Assembly (NCBI RefSeq): GCF_921293095.1
Contig: NC_060253.1
Coordinates: forward strand, 96,985,073 to 97,049,072
Reading direction: 5' to 3'
Length of the DNA: 64,000 bases
Source of the DNA: Ischnura elegans
Taxonomy: Eukaryota > Arthropoda > Insecta > Odonata > Coenagrionidae
The translations under genes were made by a program, and so were the position numbers. Position 1 is the first letter of the stretch. Each line of letters opens with the position of its first letter. The notes beneath the pieces are model-generated. The model searched no databases and was not told the origin of the DNA. It saw only the letters and a program-made list of their open reading frames with translations. Below, one piece after another: positions 26,001 to 32,454 of this stretch.

Positions 26001-28009
26001 TAGGTGCGAGATTATTAGTAAATTGAGGTATTTCAAGATAGATAGTTCAAAATGGAGAGTTTTACGGCTTTCTGAGGGATATTTTATTAATCCTTACAAT
26101 ATTCTATTAGTAATATCAATCCAACCAAGTAAAATGGATTAAACTTAAAAATTTCTCTGAGCTCTGGGGGAGGGGTTTATCCCCCTAAAGCCTCCCCTCG
26201 CTGCGCCACTGAGGAGAAACACACCAACGGTGCTGGACCTCTGCATCGCTTTTCGTGGTGAGTGCGCGTTTAATGTGATGGAATGTGCCTTATTATTCTG
26301 GGACTATTTATGTATCGGGGGGAGAATAATAAAGGGGCGACCGAGCAGAAGGTGGCTGGAGAGTGTGAAATCAGGGTATTACATAAAGGAGGCACCTGTC
26401 CCTCCCGTCCGAGCCTGATTTTCGTAGCCACTTTGGGCTTCTTTTAATCAGTATAAAAAAAATCCACAGCGCAGCAATTAGTGAAGAGCGATCTATTTAT
26501 TGTCAGTATTTGCTCAATAATGTTTACAATCTACATCTGCATAATACCCTGCAAGCCGCCTAAAAGGCGTGTGGCAGGGGATGTTAGGACACCAGCCGTT
26601 TACAGCTAAAAAAAGTGCTCTAACGAAATTGGGACTAGCGTTTATTAAAGTCCTTTATGGTTCGGGGGAAAAACGAATTCCCATATCTATCCGTCCGGCA
26701 AAACATCTCTCTTAATTTATCGCTTCTATCGGACCTGGAAATATAGTGTGGCTCTTATATCATGTTCTCTGTGTCACTCTTAAAGATGTCCATTCTCAAT
26801 TGTTCAAGCAATCTAAGCCTAGCGCGCAGCCTCCGAGTCTCCAGCGGCTCCCAGCCTAATTCGCAAACGAATTGTGAGGAATTACGTTGAAAACTATGAA
26901 GTTGATGCATCGCATCATCACGAATATAAATTTCGGTGAATATTCGCATTTATAGCTTATTTCTCCGAAGAATCGTATCGCTCTGCCCGTCATCAACGCG
27001 AGGGAAGACTTTTGCTAACACATTTGAATACACGGCGAGTGATAACACATCTAGAGATCGACTCGGAAATCCCCCATTGTAATATTTGTGATTTGGAAAA
27101 TGACCTGAAAAAAAACTGTGAGAGTGTGTGCTGTCGAGAGATCCCTGGAGAGGAATAGTTGAGGAAGCACCAGCCGTATTCGGATTGTGTCGTCGGTAAA
27201 GCTGGTGTGCTTCAACCTTGCGCGTGAGACCGGGTTTCCGAATGCACTCGAAGTGTGCCCGAGTATCGAAGTCGATTGCCCAAGCATATAGCCTGTGGCC
27301 TAACCTTTTATCATCCATCAAATCTGGTTTGAGGAGTAATTGAGTTATAGGGGTGGGCAGAACTCTGATTTGTGTGCCGAAAACGTGTTATACATTCAAT
27401 TAAAAACACATTATATAATAAAAGAAAGTCTGGCCAAAGAAGTAACTTTGTAATATGTGACATTTAAAAAAGGCAGCAGCATTATACGAAGATCCTACAC
27501 AAACGCTTGATTAACCGAACTTATCAAATGAATAAGACAAAAATATAGTTACAAGGTAGTGTGATACCGGCATTTTAAATCTATATGTGTACATATTTAA
27601 GTAAGTATTTAGTTATGTAATCAATTTCTAATCCATTTCAACTAAAGAGAACGTGTGTAAATATTCGAGCCTCCAAGTCTCCCAAAAATTCTTCGAGAAT
27701 GCTCACTGCTACGTCATCACTACGTCACGCATCCTTGACAATTTCGAGCACGGCTATAGGTTCTTTTAATGCTGTAGTGACAGTTGGTAAGGTTAGGTAA
27801 GGATGTGACGCGTATAGTTAAATCCATATCATTAGAGGCGTGATTATCCATGATGGATTCTGTGCCCCGCTTACCTTCTCCATGGGTGGCGGCTGCTGCG
27901 GCGTCTCCTCCTTGGTGCGGCCCGTTCTGTGAGTGCGGCCCGCGGGCGGCCCGGATGCCGCCTCATAGGCTGCCGTGGGCACGCAGACGAGGAACACGAG
28001 CCCAGACAT
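7752..28009 (-). CDS. DUF389 family multi-pass membrane protein, 12 coding exons, 571 aa
   Basis: Exons, 5' to 3' on the minus strand: 28009-27875, 24151-24071, 22452-22358, 21561-21493, 20882-20733, 18917-18842, 15793-15606, 13849-13705, 12297-12079, 10531-10386, 9180-9054, 8036-7752. Every boundary is GT-AG and the phases agree throughout, giving 571 codons plus TGA. Residues 1-115 form a beta-alpha-beta-beta-alpha-beta pattern (GLVFLVCVP, VLEELLSSL, YQVTFPVS, LHFLSELGFG, LVSVLPC) like the soluble N-terminal domain of prokaryotic DUF389 proteins. Residues 165-386 hold about six membrane segments with the signatures AAMLISPLMGPI (194-205) and GVAISASLLPPVVN (299-312). Residues 387-571 are charged, then Pro/Arg-rich, and probably cytosolic. 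The family has no established biochemical role, so the function is unknown. The family call is firm; exact ends of exons 1 and 5 are less so. Confidence 0.88.
8095..8264. repeat. Fold-back repeat with hammerhead-like core, next to exon 12 acceptor
   Basis: Two inverted arms of about 50 bp (8095-8144 and 8207-8264, a few mismatches) flank a spacer with CTGAAGA at 8181-8187; GAAAC follows at 8208-8212. The CTGANGA plus GAAAC combination is the conserved core of hammerhead ribozymes, which are known from Penelope-like elements and some SINE-like repeats. Stem II is not convincing here. The arm begins 59 bp upstream of the exon 12 splice acceptor. Confidence 0.6.
8705..8763. repeat. Perfect inverted repeat, 25-bp arms
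   Basis: Arms 8705-8729 and 8739-8763 are exact reverse complements with a 9-bp spacer. It lies in intron 11 of the DUF389 gene. There are no terminal duplications or coding content, and its origin is unknown. Confidence 0.85.
9054..9180 (-). CDS. DUF389 gene, coding exon 11 (aa 435-477)
   Basis: Acceptor GCGCAG|G and donor GAG|GTAGGT, 127 bp. It encodes a highly charged, helix-prone stretch (MERRLEDAVREAVADRTFQK) and then SYFQQSTPE. No domain is recognised. Confidence 0.87.
10386..10531 (-). CDS. DUF389 gene, coding exon 10 (aa 387-435)
   Basis: Acceptor GCGTAG|G and donor GCCAG|GTGAGT, 146 bp. It encodes a hydrophilic post-membrane segment (KEVAAPYTSSPDMRRFWEHD ...) rich in Arg and Asp. 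It is probably cytosolic, with no recognised motif. Confidence 0.88.
10791..10830. repeat. 40-bp near-perfect palindrome
   Basis: Two 20-bp halves meet with no spacer and one mismatch pair. It lies in intron 9 of the DUF389 gene, 260 bp upstream of exon 10 in the transcript sense. No known site type fits. Confidence 0.8.
11426..11711. mobile_element. Probable hAT-like miniature element, degraded
   Basis: The left end GGGCCGGATTTATATG and the inverted right end AAATCCGGCTCTG resemble hAT-type termini (CAGGGCCGGATTT). No clear 8-bp target duplication is left and the inside is AT-rich and non-coding. It lies directly beside the better preserved element at 11737-12048. Confidence 0.42.
11737..12048. 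mobile_element. hAT-like MITE with perfect 8-bp target duplication
   Basis: A 312-bp element starting CAGGGATCTCCAAAATACGG and ending TTGGAGACCCCTG, so the termini are inverted. It is flanked on both sides by CTCAAGAG (11729-11736 and 12049-12056). The 8-bp duplication is diagnostic of hAT-type transposition. The inside is GC-rich and non-coding. It lies in intron 9 of the DUF389 gene, with the duplicated site ending 22 bp from the exon 9 edge. A relative lies at 61856-62053. Confidence 0.87.
12079..12297 (-). CDS. DUF389 gene, coding exon 9 (aa 314-386)
   Basis: Acceptor CTCACAG|G and donor AAG|GTAAGA, 219 bp, phase 0. It encodes the end of membrane segment 5 (GMMWGLACNVLMY), an extracellular or lumenal loop with two Asn-X-Ser/Thr-like contexts (NWTS is a canonical sequon), and the last membrane segment ISFCLTLVNIACIFIAAIIV. 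A hAT-like insertion lies just downstream of its donor. Confidence 0.93.
12380..13700. other. Intron 8 of the DUF389 gene, no element recognised
   Basis: AT-rich intronic DNA between exons 9 and 8. Two short related stretches (about 12500-12580 and 12605-12690, both with CGATnnTTAGGATT and AATTTAAATAAT) suggest an old local duplication. No open frame with similarity was seen. Confidence 0.5.
13705..13849 (-). CDS. DUF389 gene, coding exon 8 (aa 265-313)
   Basis: Acceptor TCCGCAG|G and donor TGC|GTGAGT, 145 bp. It encodes membrane segment 4 (GILVALPSGTGVALALLAG) and the second family signature GVAISASLLPPVVN at aa 299-312. Prokaryotic members carry nearly the same string (GVAISASLLPP). Confidence 0.94.
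14035..14332 (+). mobile_element. hAT-like MITE, family A copy 1
   Basis: Starts CAGGGGCGGAGCTAGGACT and ends CTCGCTGCGCCACTT. The inside matches 25896-26211 and, inverted, 31325-31623 over most of its length, for example GTGCAACTAATACTGG and AGGGTAAGCGGGAGG. The target duplication has decayed. It lies in intron 7 of the DUF389 gene and is non-coding. Confidence 0.75.
15606..15793 (-). CDS. DUF389 gene, coding exon 7 (aa 203-265)
   Basis: Acceptor TGACAG|G and donor GCAG|GTGAGT, 188 bp, ending in phase 2. It encodes GPIVTATFGVVIADRRL, then membrane segment 3 (GLCLVFGFIFGLIIGS), then a loop with PWGTADWPTTEMKGR. Confidence 0.93.
16510..16600 (-). mobile_element. tRNA-derived SINE fragment
   Basis: On the minus strand GGCTTGGTGGTGT (A-box-like, 16561-16577) is followed by GGGTTCGAATCG (B box, 16526-16540). 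This is the internal RNA polymerase III promoter arrangement of tRNA-derived SINEs. No tRNA acceptor stem can be formed, so it is not a tRNA gene. Confidence 0.65.
16780..16890 (+). mobile_element. tRNA-derived SINE
   Basis: TGGTGGCGTAACTGGTA is an A-box-like sequence and GGTTCGAATCTC a B box. The body AAATGATTTTTCCAAGG matches the copies at 59945 and 60930, which carry AAATGATTTTTTT. The family is the same as the neighbouring minus-strand piece. Confidence 0.72.
17305..17400 (-). mobile_element. tRNA-derived SINE
   Basis: On the minus strand GTGGCCCAGTGGATGTGG (A box) is followed by CGTGGTTCAAATCCCGGG (B box). Spacing is tRNA-like but no full cloverleaf is formed. It lies in intron 6 of the DUF389 gene. 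Confidence 0.7.
17592..17635 (-). ncRNA. Hammerhead-ribozyme-like motif
   Basis: On the minus strand CAGATGA (17630-17624) is followed by a stem GGCTC-AGT-GAGCC and then GAAAC (17609-17605). This gives a core near the hammerhead consensus CTGANGA-stem II-GAAA, with one core change (U4 to A). It is probably the decayed end of a Penelope-like or related retroelement. Cleavage activity is unlikely because of the core change. Confidence 0.45.
18842..18917 (-). CDS. DUF389 gene, coding exon 6 (aa 177-202)
   Basis: Acceptor TTCGCAG|G and donor ATG|GTAAGA, 76 bp. It encodes the end of membrane segment 1 (MVAAMGLVENSS) and the family signature VNIVAAMLISPLM, which continues in exon 7 as GPI. This signature is the strongest single identifier of the family here. 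Confidence 0.93.
18918..20650. other. Intron 5 of the DUF389 gene
   Basis: AT-rich, no coding similarity. It contains one copy of the recurring ACGTTTC...TCCTCAGGG motif (19126-19162). No SINE or terminal-repeat element was recognised in the remainder. Confidence 0.5.
19126..19162 (-). ncRNA. Hammerhead-like core motif
   Basis: On the minus strand CTGAGGA (19160-19154) is followed 20 bases later by GAAACGTC (19133-19126). The 7-base and GAAAC parts match the hammerhead core exactly. A weak stem could form from CGAT and ATCG between them. No long flanking arms were seen. It is the third copy of this motif in the window. Confidence 0.4.
20733..20882 (-). CDS. DUF389 gene, coding exon 5 (aa 127-177)
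   Basis: Donor GCCGG|GTGAGT is clear. The acceptor GAGAG|G at 20883-20884 is the only nearby AG that keeps the frame (150 bp). It follows a TTTTTTTCCC tract. The exon encodes an amphipathic linker (KFVDSVRSKLTVAQVVDGV), which prokaryotic relatives have before the membrane domain, and the first membrane segment LTFDFVLLVVTAG. Confidence 0.82.
20940..21490. other. Intron 4 of the DUF389 gene
   Basis: AT-rich intronic DNA between exons 5 and 4. I see no element or open frame worth naming. Confidence 0.55.
21493..21561 (-). CDS. DUF389 gene, coding exon 4 (aa 104-127)
   Basis: Acceptor TTTCAG|C and donor GGA|GTAAGT; 69 bp, phase 2 in and out. It encodes SVLPCSVFKQSEG and an acidic linker. The VSVLPC segment formed across the exon 3-4 junction is the last strand of the N-terminal domain. 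Confidence 0.87.
22358..22452 (-). CDS. DUF389 gene, coding exon 3 (aa 73-104)
   Basis: Acceptor TTCGCAG|GTG and donor CAG|GTGCGT, leaving two bases (AG) for the next codon. It encodes strand 2 (VTFPVSAG), helix 2 (ENTLHFLSELGFG) and RRLNSLV leading into strand 3. Confidence 0.9.
22460..24060. other. Intron 2 of the DUF389 gene
   Basis: AT-rich. It contains the long imperfect inverted repeat at 22982-23099. A pyrimidine-rich patch at 23660-23720 and related wording at 23870-23950 (CCTGGAAAACCTATCGCTGG) have no identified origin. No gene was seen. Confidence 0.5.
22982..23099. repeat. Long imperfect inverted repeat, arms about 56 bp
   Basis: Left arm 22982-23037 and right arm 23043-23099 pair with a 5-bp spacer. 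The innermost 20 bp (CATAAACTTTATGTTGCTGT and complement) show one mismatch and the outer part several. No target duplication or coding content is visible. It could be a fold-back element. Confidence 0.75.
24071..24151 (-). CDS. DUF389 gene, coding exon 2 (aa 46-72)
   Basis: Acceptor TTGGCAG|GTG and donor CAG|GTAGGT, phase 0 at both ends, 27 codons. It encodes VLEELLSSLSL through GNFYQ: helix 1 and the start of strand 2 of the N-terminal domain. Confidence 0.88.
25714..25802. repeat. Perfect 42-bp-arm hairpin
   Basis: Arms 25714-25755 and 25761-25802 are exact reverse complements with spacer AGGTT. Flanking DNA is unremarkable and there is no target duplication. Perfect identity over 42 bp in an intron implies a recent origin (snap-back replication or slippage) or an assembly join artefact. 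It lies in intron 1 of the DUF389 gene. Confidence 0.9.
25896..26211 (+). mobile_element. hAT-like MITE, family A copy 2
   Basis: A 316-bp element with termini CAAGGGTGCAGCTAGGAAT and CTCGCTGCGCCACTG. It is flanked by AGGAGAAC (25888-25895) and AGGAGAAA (26212-26219), a 7/8 target duplication. A poly-G tract follows the 5' terminus. Non-coding; it lies in intron 1 of the DUF389 gene. Confidence 0.83.
26525..26950 (-). mobile_element. Non-LTR retrotransposon fragment (C-terminal end and 3' tail)
   Basis: On the minus strand the frame reads [20 protein letters not shown], then, after an in-frame stop, SDRSDKLREMFCRTDRYGNS and FFPRTIKDFN. This is the typical C-terminus of a non-LTR reverse transcriptase (LGWxxLExRR ... 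FFPRTIxxWN). It is followed by a 3' tail (GCCGCCTAAAAGGCGTGTGG) at 26552-26575. The fragment is 5'-truncated and interrupted by a stop. Related fragments lie at 32455, 58870 and 61390. Confidence 0.8.
26966..27870. other. Intron 1 of the DUF389 gene, unassigned
   Basis: A 123-codon open frame on the minus strand (27321-26950) abuts the retrotransposon fragment. It shows no similarity that I recognise and may be upstream retroelement sequence or chance. The rest is AT-rich with no feature. Confidence 0.4.
27875..28009 (-). CDS. DUF389 gene, coding exon 1 (aa 1-45)
   Basis: Starts at ATG 28009 and ends AAG|GTAAGC, phase 0. An in-frame TGA lies upstream at about 28059-28057, and this ATG is the first after it. 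The start MSGLVFLVCVP could be mistaken for a signal peptide. In this family the first strand of the N-terminal domain sits at this point, so I read it as cytosolic beta-strand 1. It is followed by a Pro/Thr/Arg-rich insert (aa 17-45) that prokaryotic members lack as far as I recall. Confidence 0.72.
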
Positions 28010-28118
28010 GCTCCCTATGAGCCGCTCCCTCTCCTCTGAAGTCGTCTCCGTAGGCGCTCACCTCGCGGCGCTCTCGACACCAGCGCCAATGCGTACGCGC
28101 GGCCTTAAGCGTAAACAT
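27963..28118 (-). other. Upstream ORF overlapping the DUF389 start codon
   Basis: An ATG at 28118 (context GACCATGT) opens a 51-codon frame in a different phase. It runs across the main ATG at 28009 and stops at TGA 27965-27963. If transcription starts upstream of 28118, it would be expected to depress translation of the main frame. The same sequence contains a donor-like GAG|GTGAGC near 28062. It could therefore instead be an alternative first exon (MFTLKAARTH onward) that would join exon 2 in phase. Confidence 0.4.
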
Positions 28119-28140
28119 GGTCCGGCTCTTCTCACCTACG
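28010..28140 (-). promoter_or_regulatory. GC-rich 5' flank / probable 5' UTR of the DUF389 gene
   Basis: The 130 bp upstream of the start codon are CpG-rich against an AT-rich background. They include an inverted CCAAT box (near 28084-28090) and several CpG-dense words such as GCGTACGCGCGG. No TATA box is evident. This fits a CpG-type core promoter or 5' UTR, but the transcription start cannot be placed from the sequence. Confidence 0.4.
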
Positions 28141-29640
28141 GTTGAAGTGTTTGTGCTGGACTATTGCGGGCATTACCTTCACATCTCACCACAGCATCCC
28201 TAGATTATATAGGGTGTTGAAACGTGTAAAATATTAAAAAATGTATGTGAAAAAAATTACGTCATACTTGCTAGGACCCCCCCCCCACGTGTGACTGGGT
28301 GAGAATCAGCTTGACCCCCTTACCCTCCAAACGCCTCAAGTAATTAATGGATGCCCCCTTAAAGGAAAAGGGTAGATATCATGTTTCTTTGAAGGTTCGT
28401 CAAACATGTCTTCGGGAACTTAAGAACAGTTAAAATGTTTTCCGGAATCTGTGGAAGCCAAATTACAAACATTTGAAGCGTAACAAGTATGGAAGCATCA
28501 GAAATTATGTGAAACGCATTAATGGAGCTATTATAAAAGTTTAATGCTGAGGAATTCTCCATTTATCTTAAATTTCTATTCCTTTTAATGAAAATCAACA
28601 GAATTCAAACGTCTAAATGTCTATGCTTCAATACAGTCCACCATTGGTGATTTGCCAAACAGTGGTGGAGTATTAAGAGTCCACTTTGAGGTTATTATGA
28701 TTCGATCTAGAGGACACTCCTACAGGTTGGTAGGGACGCCCTCTATGGCCTCCTCTTGAATATGCCATTGGGAAGGAAATTCATTTTCTCGTTACCGTTG
28801 GTGCCGGTATAATTTTTTTAGGGCGCTTCTTTCCCCCATGGTACATGAGAACATATCGAACGCCATTTTGCAGACTTCTCCAAGGCGGAATTTGGTCCCA
28901 TGGTCAGCTCAGACCACCGACCTCACACATGTTCTAGAATTACATTCATCATCTTTCTCGATGAAATTTTCATTTTTGTGATTTAATGCGGAAAATATAT
29001 TTTGATTTCAAGACTTTCCCTTCGTGTCCATTCCCGTAGGTGCGTACAACTTTCGTTTACCAGATATTGAATTCCCGTGTGCCAAAAGTATAAAATTGTA
29101 TGTTTCGAGGGAAACGTTTTGTAGCTCTTTGGAGATGATGCTAGTTGCGGTAAACGAATGACGTGGATAGTTTGGGGAGAGCTCCTAATGTAGATCCTTA
29201 ATAATTTTCTTGGCAAAATATGGAAACATCAAAGTCGAGATTCCTTTCAGTTTCTATTACGTACTCAAGTTGATGCTTTCGATTTCATCATATGCTCCAT
29301 TGCTAAAGTGGTAACTTGTTGGTGGATTATGCTCTAAACATCCGTTCACCTGTTGACGAGAACATCATTAGTTCTGTCGGAAGTGGTCTTTACACGATCA
29401 ATTGGATAACATATATTATGCGTTCTTGTATTGTAGGTGTTAAAAAATGAAGAGAATATTTACCTTAGAAATCAAATATTTTATAAATATTGTAATTTTA
29501 TTAATGGCGCTTAATTTATAAGAGAATAAAAATGGCAAGTTCAAGTTCTTTTATGCCAGAATTCTAAATGAGTTTTCCAAAGGTAGATTTTATCTGGGGC
29601 GTGAACGAGTCATTGATCCGATTCTAACGCTTTCTCTTAA
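28141..29640. other. Intergenic DNA upstream of the DUF389 gene, no gene seen
   Basis: AT-rich. A poly-C tract at 28278-28290 with AGGAC/GGGTGAG around it may be the remnant of a miniature element. No exon-like frame was recognised. Confidence 0.5.
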
Positions 29641-29900
29641 CCATGGGCGACAGCAATATGGCGGCGGCGGCCAGTGATCCTCTTCTATTTTTTGCAAAGG
29701 TGCGTCCCCGTAACGGCCAAGTGCACAACCCTCCTCCCGGATGTGAGTCGTCACTTCCGATGCAAGCGCTAATCTCTGTCGCTGTTTACGCCGCCGGCCG
29801 CTAATGCAATTAGACGCTTCCCTTCGATCCCCGGGGCGCGATGCTCACTTGTCTGTTCGGCAGGGACGGCAGGGACTCTTTCTCTCCCGCCACCAAAGTG
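29640..29900 (+). promoter_or_regulatory. CpG-rich promoter-like patch with candidate first coding exon
   Basis: An isolated CpG-rich block in AT-rich DNA. On the plus strand, ATG at 29643 opens 19 codons (MGDSNMAAAASDPLLFFAK) ending exactly at a consensus donor AAG|GTGCGT (29700). AATATGGCGGC resembles the YY1/Pho-type element found at some transcription or translation starts. The 15-mer GCGATGCTCACTTGT at 29838-29852 recurs at 257-271. It may be the promoter and first exon of a plus-strand gene whose other exons I could not find, or a distal promoter of the DUF389 gene. Weakly supported. Confidence 0.3.
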
Positions 29901-31316
29901 AGCAGGGTGACTGCTTCATGCCCGATTGCAATTCGAGATGCATCGCAATTTAAAAAGAGAGAGAATGGGAATGTTGGCGTTAGAAGGACTGCTACTCCGA
30001 GCTATCCGTAGTCCTTGCATTCATCGCTGTGCATTCCGGAATACGTAACTATGAAAAGGCAAGCGGAATGCAGAGTTGCGTCCAGCCAAGCTCAGTATGT
30101 TGAATTATGATGATGATTCTGATTCACTCCCTGTCCTGGATTACCCTGGGGGAAGTATTCTGTCCAACCCTTTATTTCCTTTATAAGAGATGTTAAGTAC
30201 CGAAAAGTTTCCTCACTCCGTTTTCACTTGTAACTGCATAATTCCTTTTTTTATTTTATTATTACATAAAAAATACATAGGTTTGTAGTGCTTTACAATA
30301 CCTCCCATCTTGAGCTTTCTTGCTTTTCATGTATATTTTTATTCTTCTGTTCGTATCCTCCTCTCTTGCTCCACCCGAGTCTTTAAGGGTCCGGGAAGTT
30401 GTAGACTTCACATCGTTTTTACTTTCGGACTATTTTCTTGAGAATATCGACTGATGAGGGATTAAGGAGGATTTAAGTGAGTCATTCCTTTTTTCATCAC
30501 TCCAGTTGATTTTGAACCTTAACTATATCCGCTCAATTTTGTGGATTTGACATTAATGCACCGTGCAAGGACATAGCCTTAAATTTGTTTCGGGGAGGTC
30601 TATGGGGCAATGCGGGTTGCCTTCAATGGCAATTTACTGTCAAATCACTCGCATAGTAAATCCATATACTATTTTATGAAATAATATATACATTTATTTT
30701 ATATAATTATGAAAGTTAAATTCATCGCCTGTTACTGTCGCTGCTGTTATGGATTGGTCGTCACATGCATTTGATACCGAAATGTGCCAAAAATCTTTGA
30801 AAAATTTTAAATGCTATGGAGCCAGAGGGGTTTTCTAACACTATCCAAAATTTACTAAAAAATCTTAATGTTCGATTGATGAATACACTCGTATTGCAGT
30901 TTTTGATATTCTTGATGCATCCCCTGATAGAAAATTATGAGAATATTCCATAAAAACTATTTTTTCAAATTCAAACCATGTGAATTCAACGGATAGCATA
31001 CAACATATATACTTTTGCACTGTGGTTAAAACAAGGTTTTAGAGTTTTGGGTCAGTAAAGAGGTGCCTCTGGGCAAGTCGTTGCTCCTGAGCGGATGTGA
31101 CACAGGCAATCGCTACAGGGGAGAAAATTCGGGGATGATGGGGCTCATGACCCAGACACCGCAATTGGTGTTTGGTACCTTAATGTGCCCCCTGCGCTCT
31201 ATCCTTCTGCTTCCCTTTACCCTATCTTCGCTAAGAAATTCTGTGTTCTGTATTCGGTTAGAATTCGAATGATTTTCTTGTGCCCTAGGAATTTACTTTC
31301 TGAACGGCCTTTAATG
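29901..31316. other. Intergenic DNA, no gene seen
   Basis: AT-rich with some pyrimidine-rich tracts (30240-30400). No frames with similarity and no recognised repeat. Confidence 0.5.
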
Positions 31317-31324
31317 ATTTGGAG

Positions 31325-31623
31325 TAGTGGCACATCGAGGGGAGGGTTTTGGGGTATAAACCCACCCCAGAGCTCATAAAATTTTTTAAGTTATATCTAT
31401 TTTACTTAATTGGATTAATATTGCTTATAGAATAGTGTGAGGATTTATAAAATATCCCTCAGAAGGCCGTAAAAAATCACCATTTTGAACCGTTTATCTT
31501 AATTTTTCCGGCGGAGGGCCTCCGCACCTCCCGCTTACCCTGGCGGGTATGCAATACCCCAAGCACCCCAGTATTAGTTGCGCCTGAAACCTCCCTTAGC
31601 CTTAATTCCTAGCTGCGCCCCTG
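31325..31623 (-). mobile_element. hAT-like MITE, family A copy 3
   Basis: A 299-bp element in the orientation opposite to copies 1 and 2. It begins TAGTGGCACATCGAGGGGAG and ends CTAGCTGCGCCCCTG. It is flanked by ATTTGGAG (31317-31324) and ATTTCGAG (31624-31631), a 7/8 target duplication. Non-coding and intergenic. Confidence 0.86.
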
Positions 31624-31787
31624 ATTTCGAGTATTTAATCATGGCGGTAATTCTCTTGAAACTACTTCAGATTTACTTGATACACTAAAGAGTGGTTTGA
31701 AATTTAAAAGAATGCTGGCCGAAACCTCTTTTACTTTTTTTTTTTAGCTTGGAAGTGGTTAATCCGCATAGTAACTTTTTTATAGAT

Positions 31788-31981
31788 AAAATCTTCTAGG
31801 GTTTGGCACTGGGTAAGGCTGTTTAAGACCAATGTTTCAATGAGAAACAGAAACGTTGGCCTTATACGGCGGAAACTTAAGGCCAACGCTTCCGTGACAA
31901 ACCTTAAGCAGTCTAACCCGATGGTGAGAAACGTTGGTCTTAAGCAGCCTTTTCCGGTGCCAAACGCGAGAAGATTTAAAA
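31788..31981. repeat. Fold-back element, arms about 50 bp
   Basis: Left arm 31788-31840 (AAATCTTCTAGGGTTTGGCA then GTTTAAGACCAA) pairs with right arm 31930-31981 (TTGGTCTTAAGCAGCC then GAGAAGATTT). A second, inner set of GTTGGCCTTA/TAAGGCCAAC inverted words lies at 31854-31887. No target duplication was recognised. Confidence 0.7.
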
Positions 31982-32454
31982 AATAGTATTCGCCGGGAAA
32001 TTTTACTATCTTTTTTAAAACTTTTTTATAAATTTCCCGATTTATTTTTTTCCTGAGCCCGCGCGTTTAAAGTGTATGTATATGAGAAAGTTATTTCTTA
32101 CCTATTTAGTGATTTTTCAAAGATTTTAATTAATTATTAATTATGGATATATAAATAAATGGCGAACCCAGTTTTCAGCCAACTTTTATACACATGTATG
32201 GGGGAAAAGTAGATACCGCCGCCGAGTTCCACCTCGCCATTTTTCTAAGATCTACGCTGTGCATCTAAAGTATAATTCTACTCATACTTGCAACTCAGTT
32301 ACTTACGAGAGTACGGCCACGAGGAAAGTGTGCGGATGCAATAGGGCCGTATTAATTTTTTCTATCGTGATAATCGATATAATAGGAATGGAAAATAGTC
32401 ACCATAAAATAAAAAAATCATATAATTATGCTACATATGCCTCTTAAAAACTAA

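Noticed and set aside
26950-27321. 123-codon minus-strand frame
   Set aside because: No recognised similarity. It borders a truncated retrotransposon and could be its upstream part or chance, so it was not called a gene.
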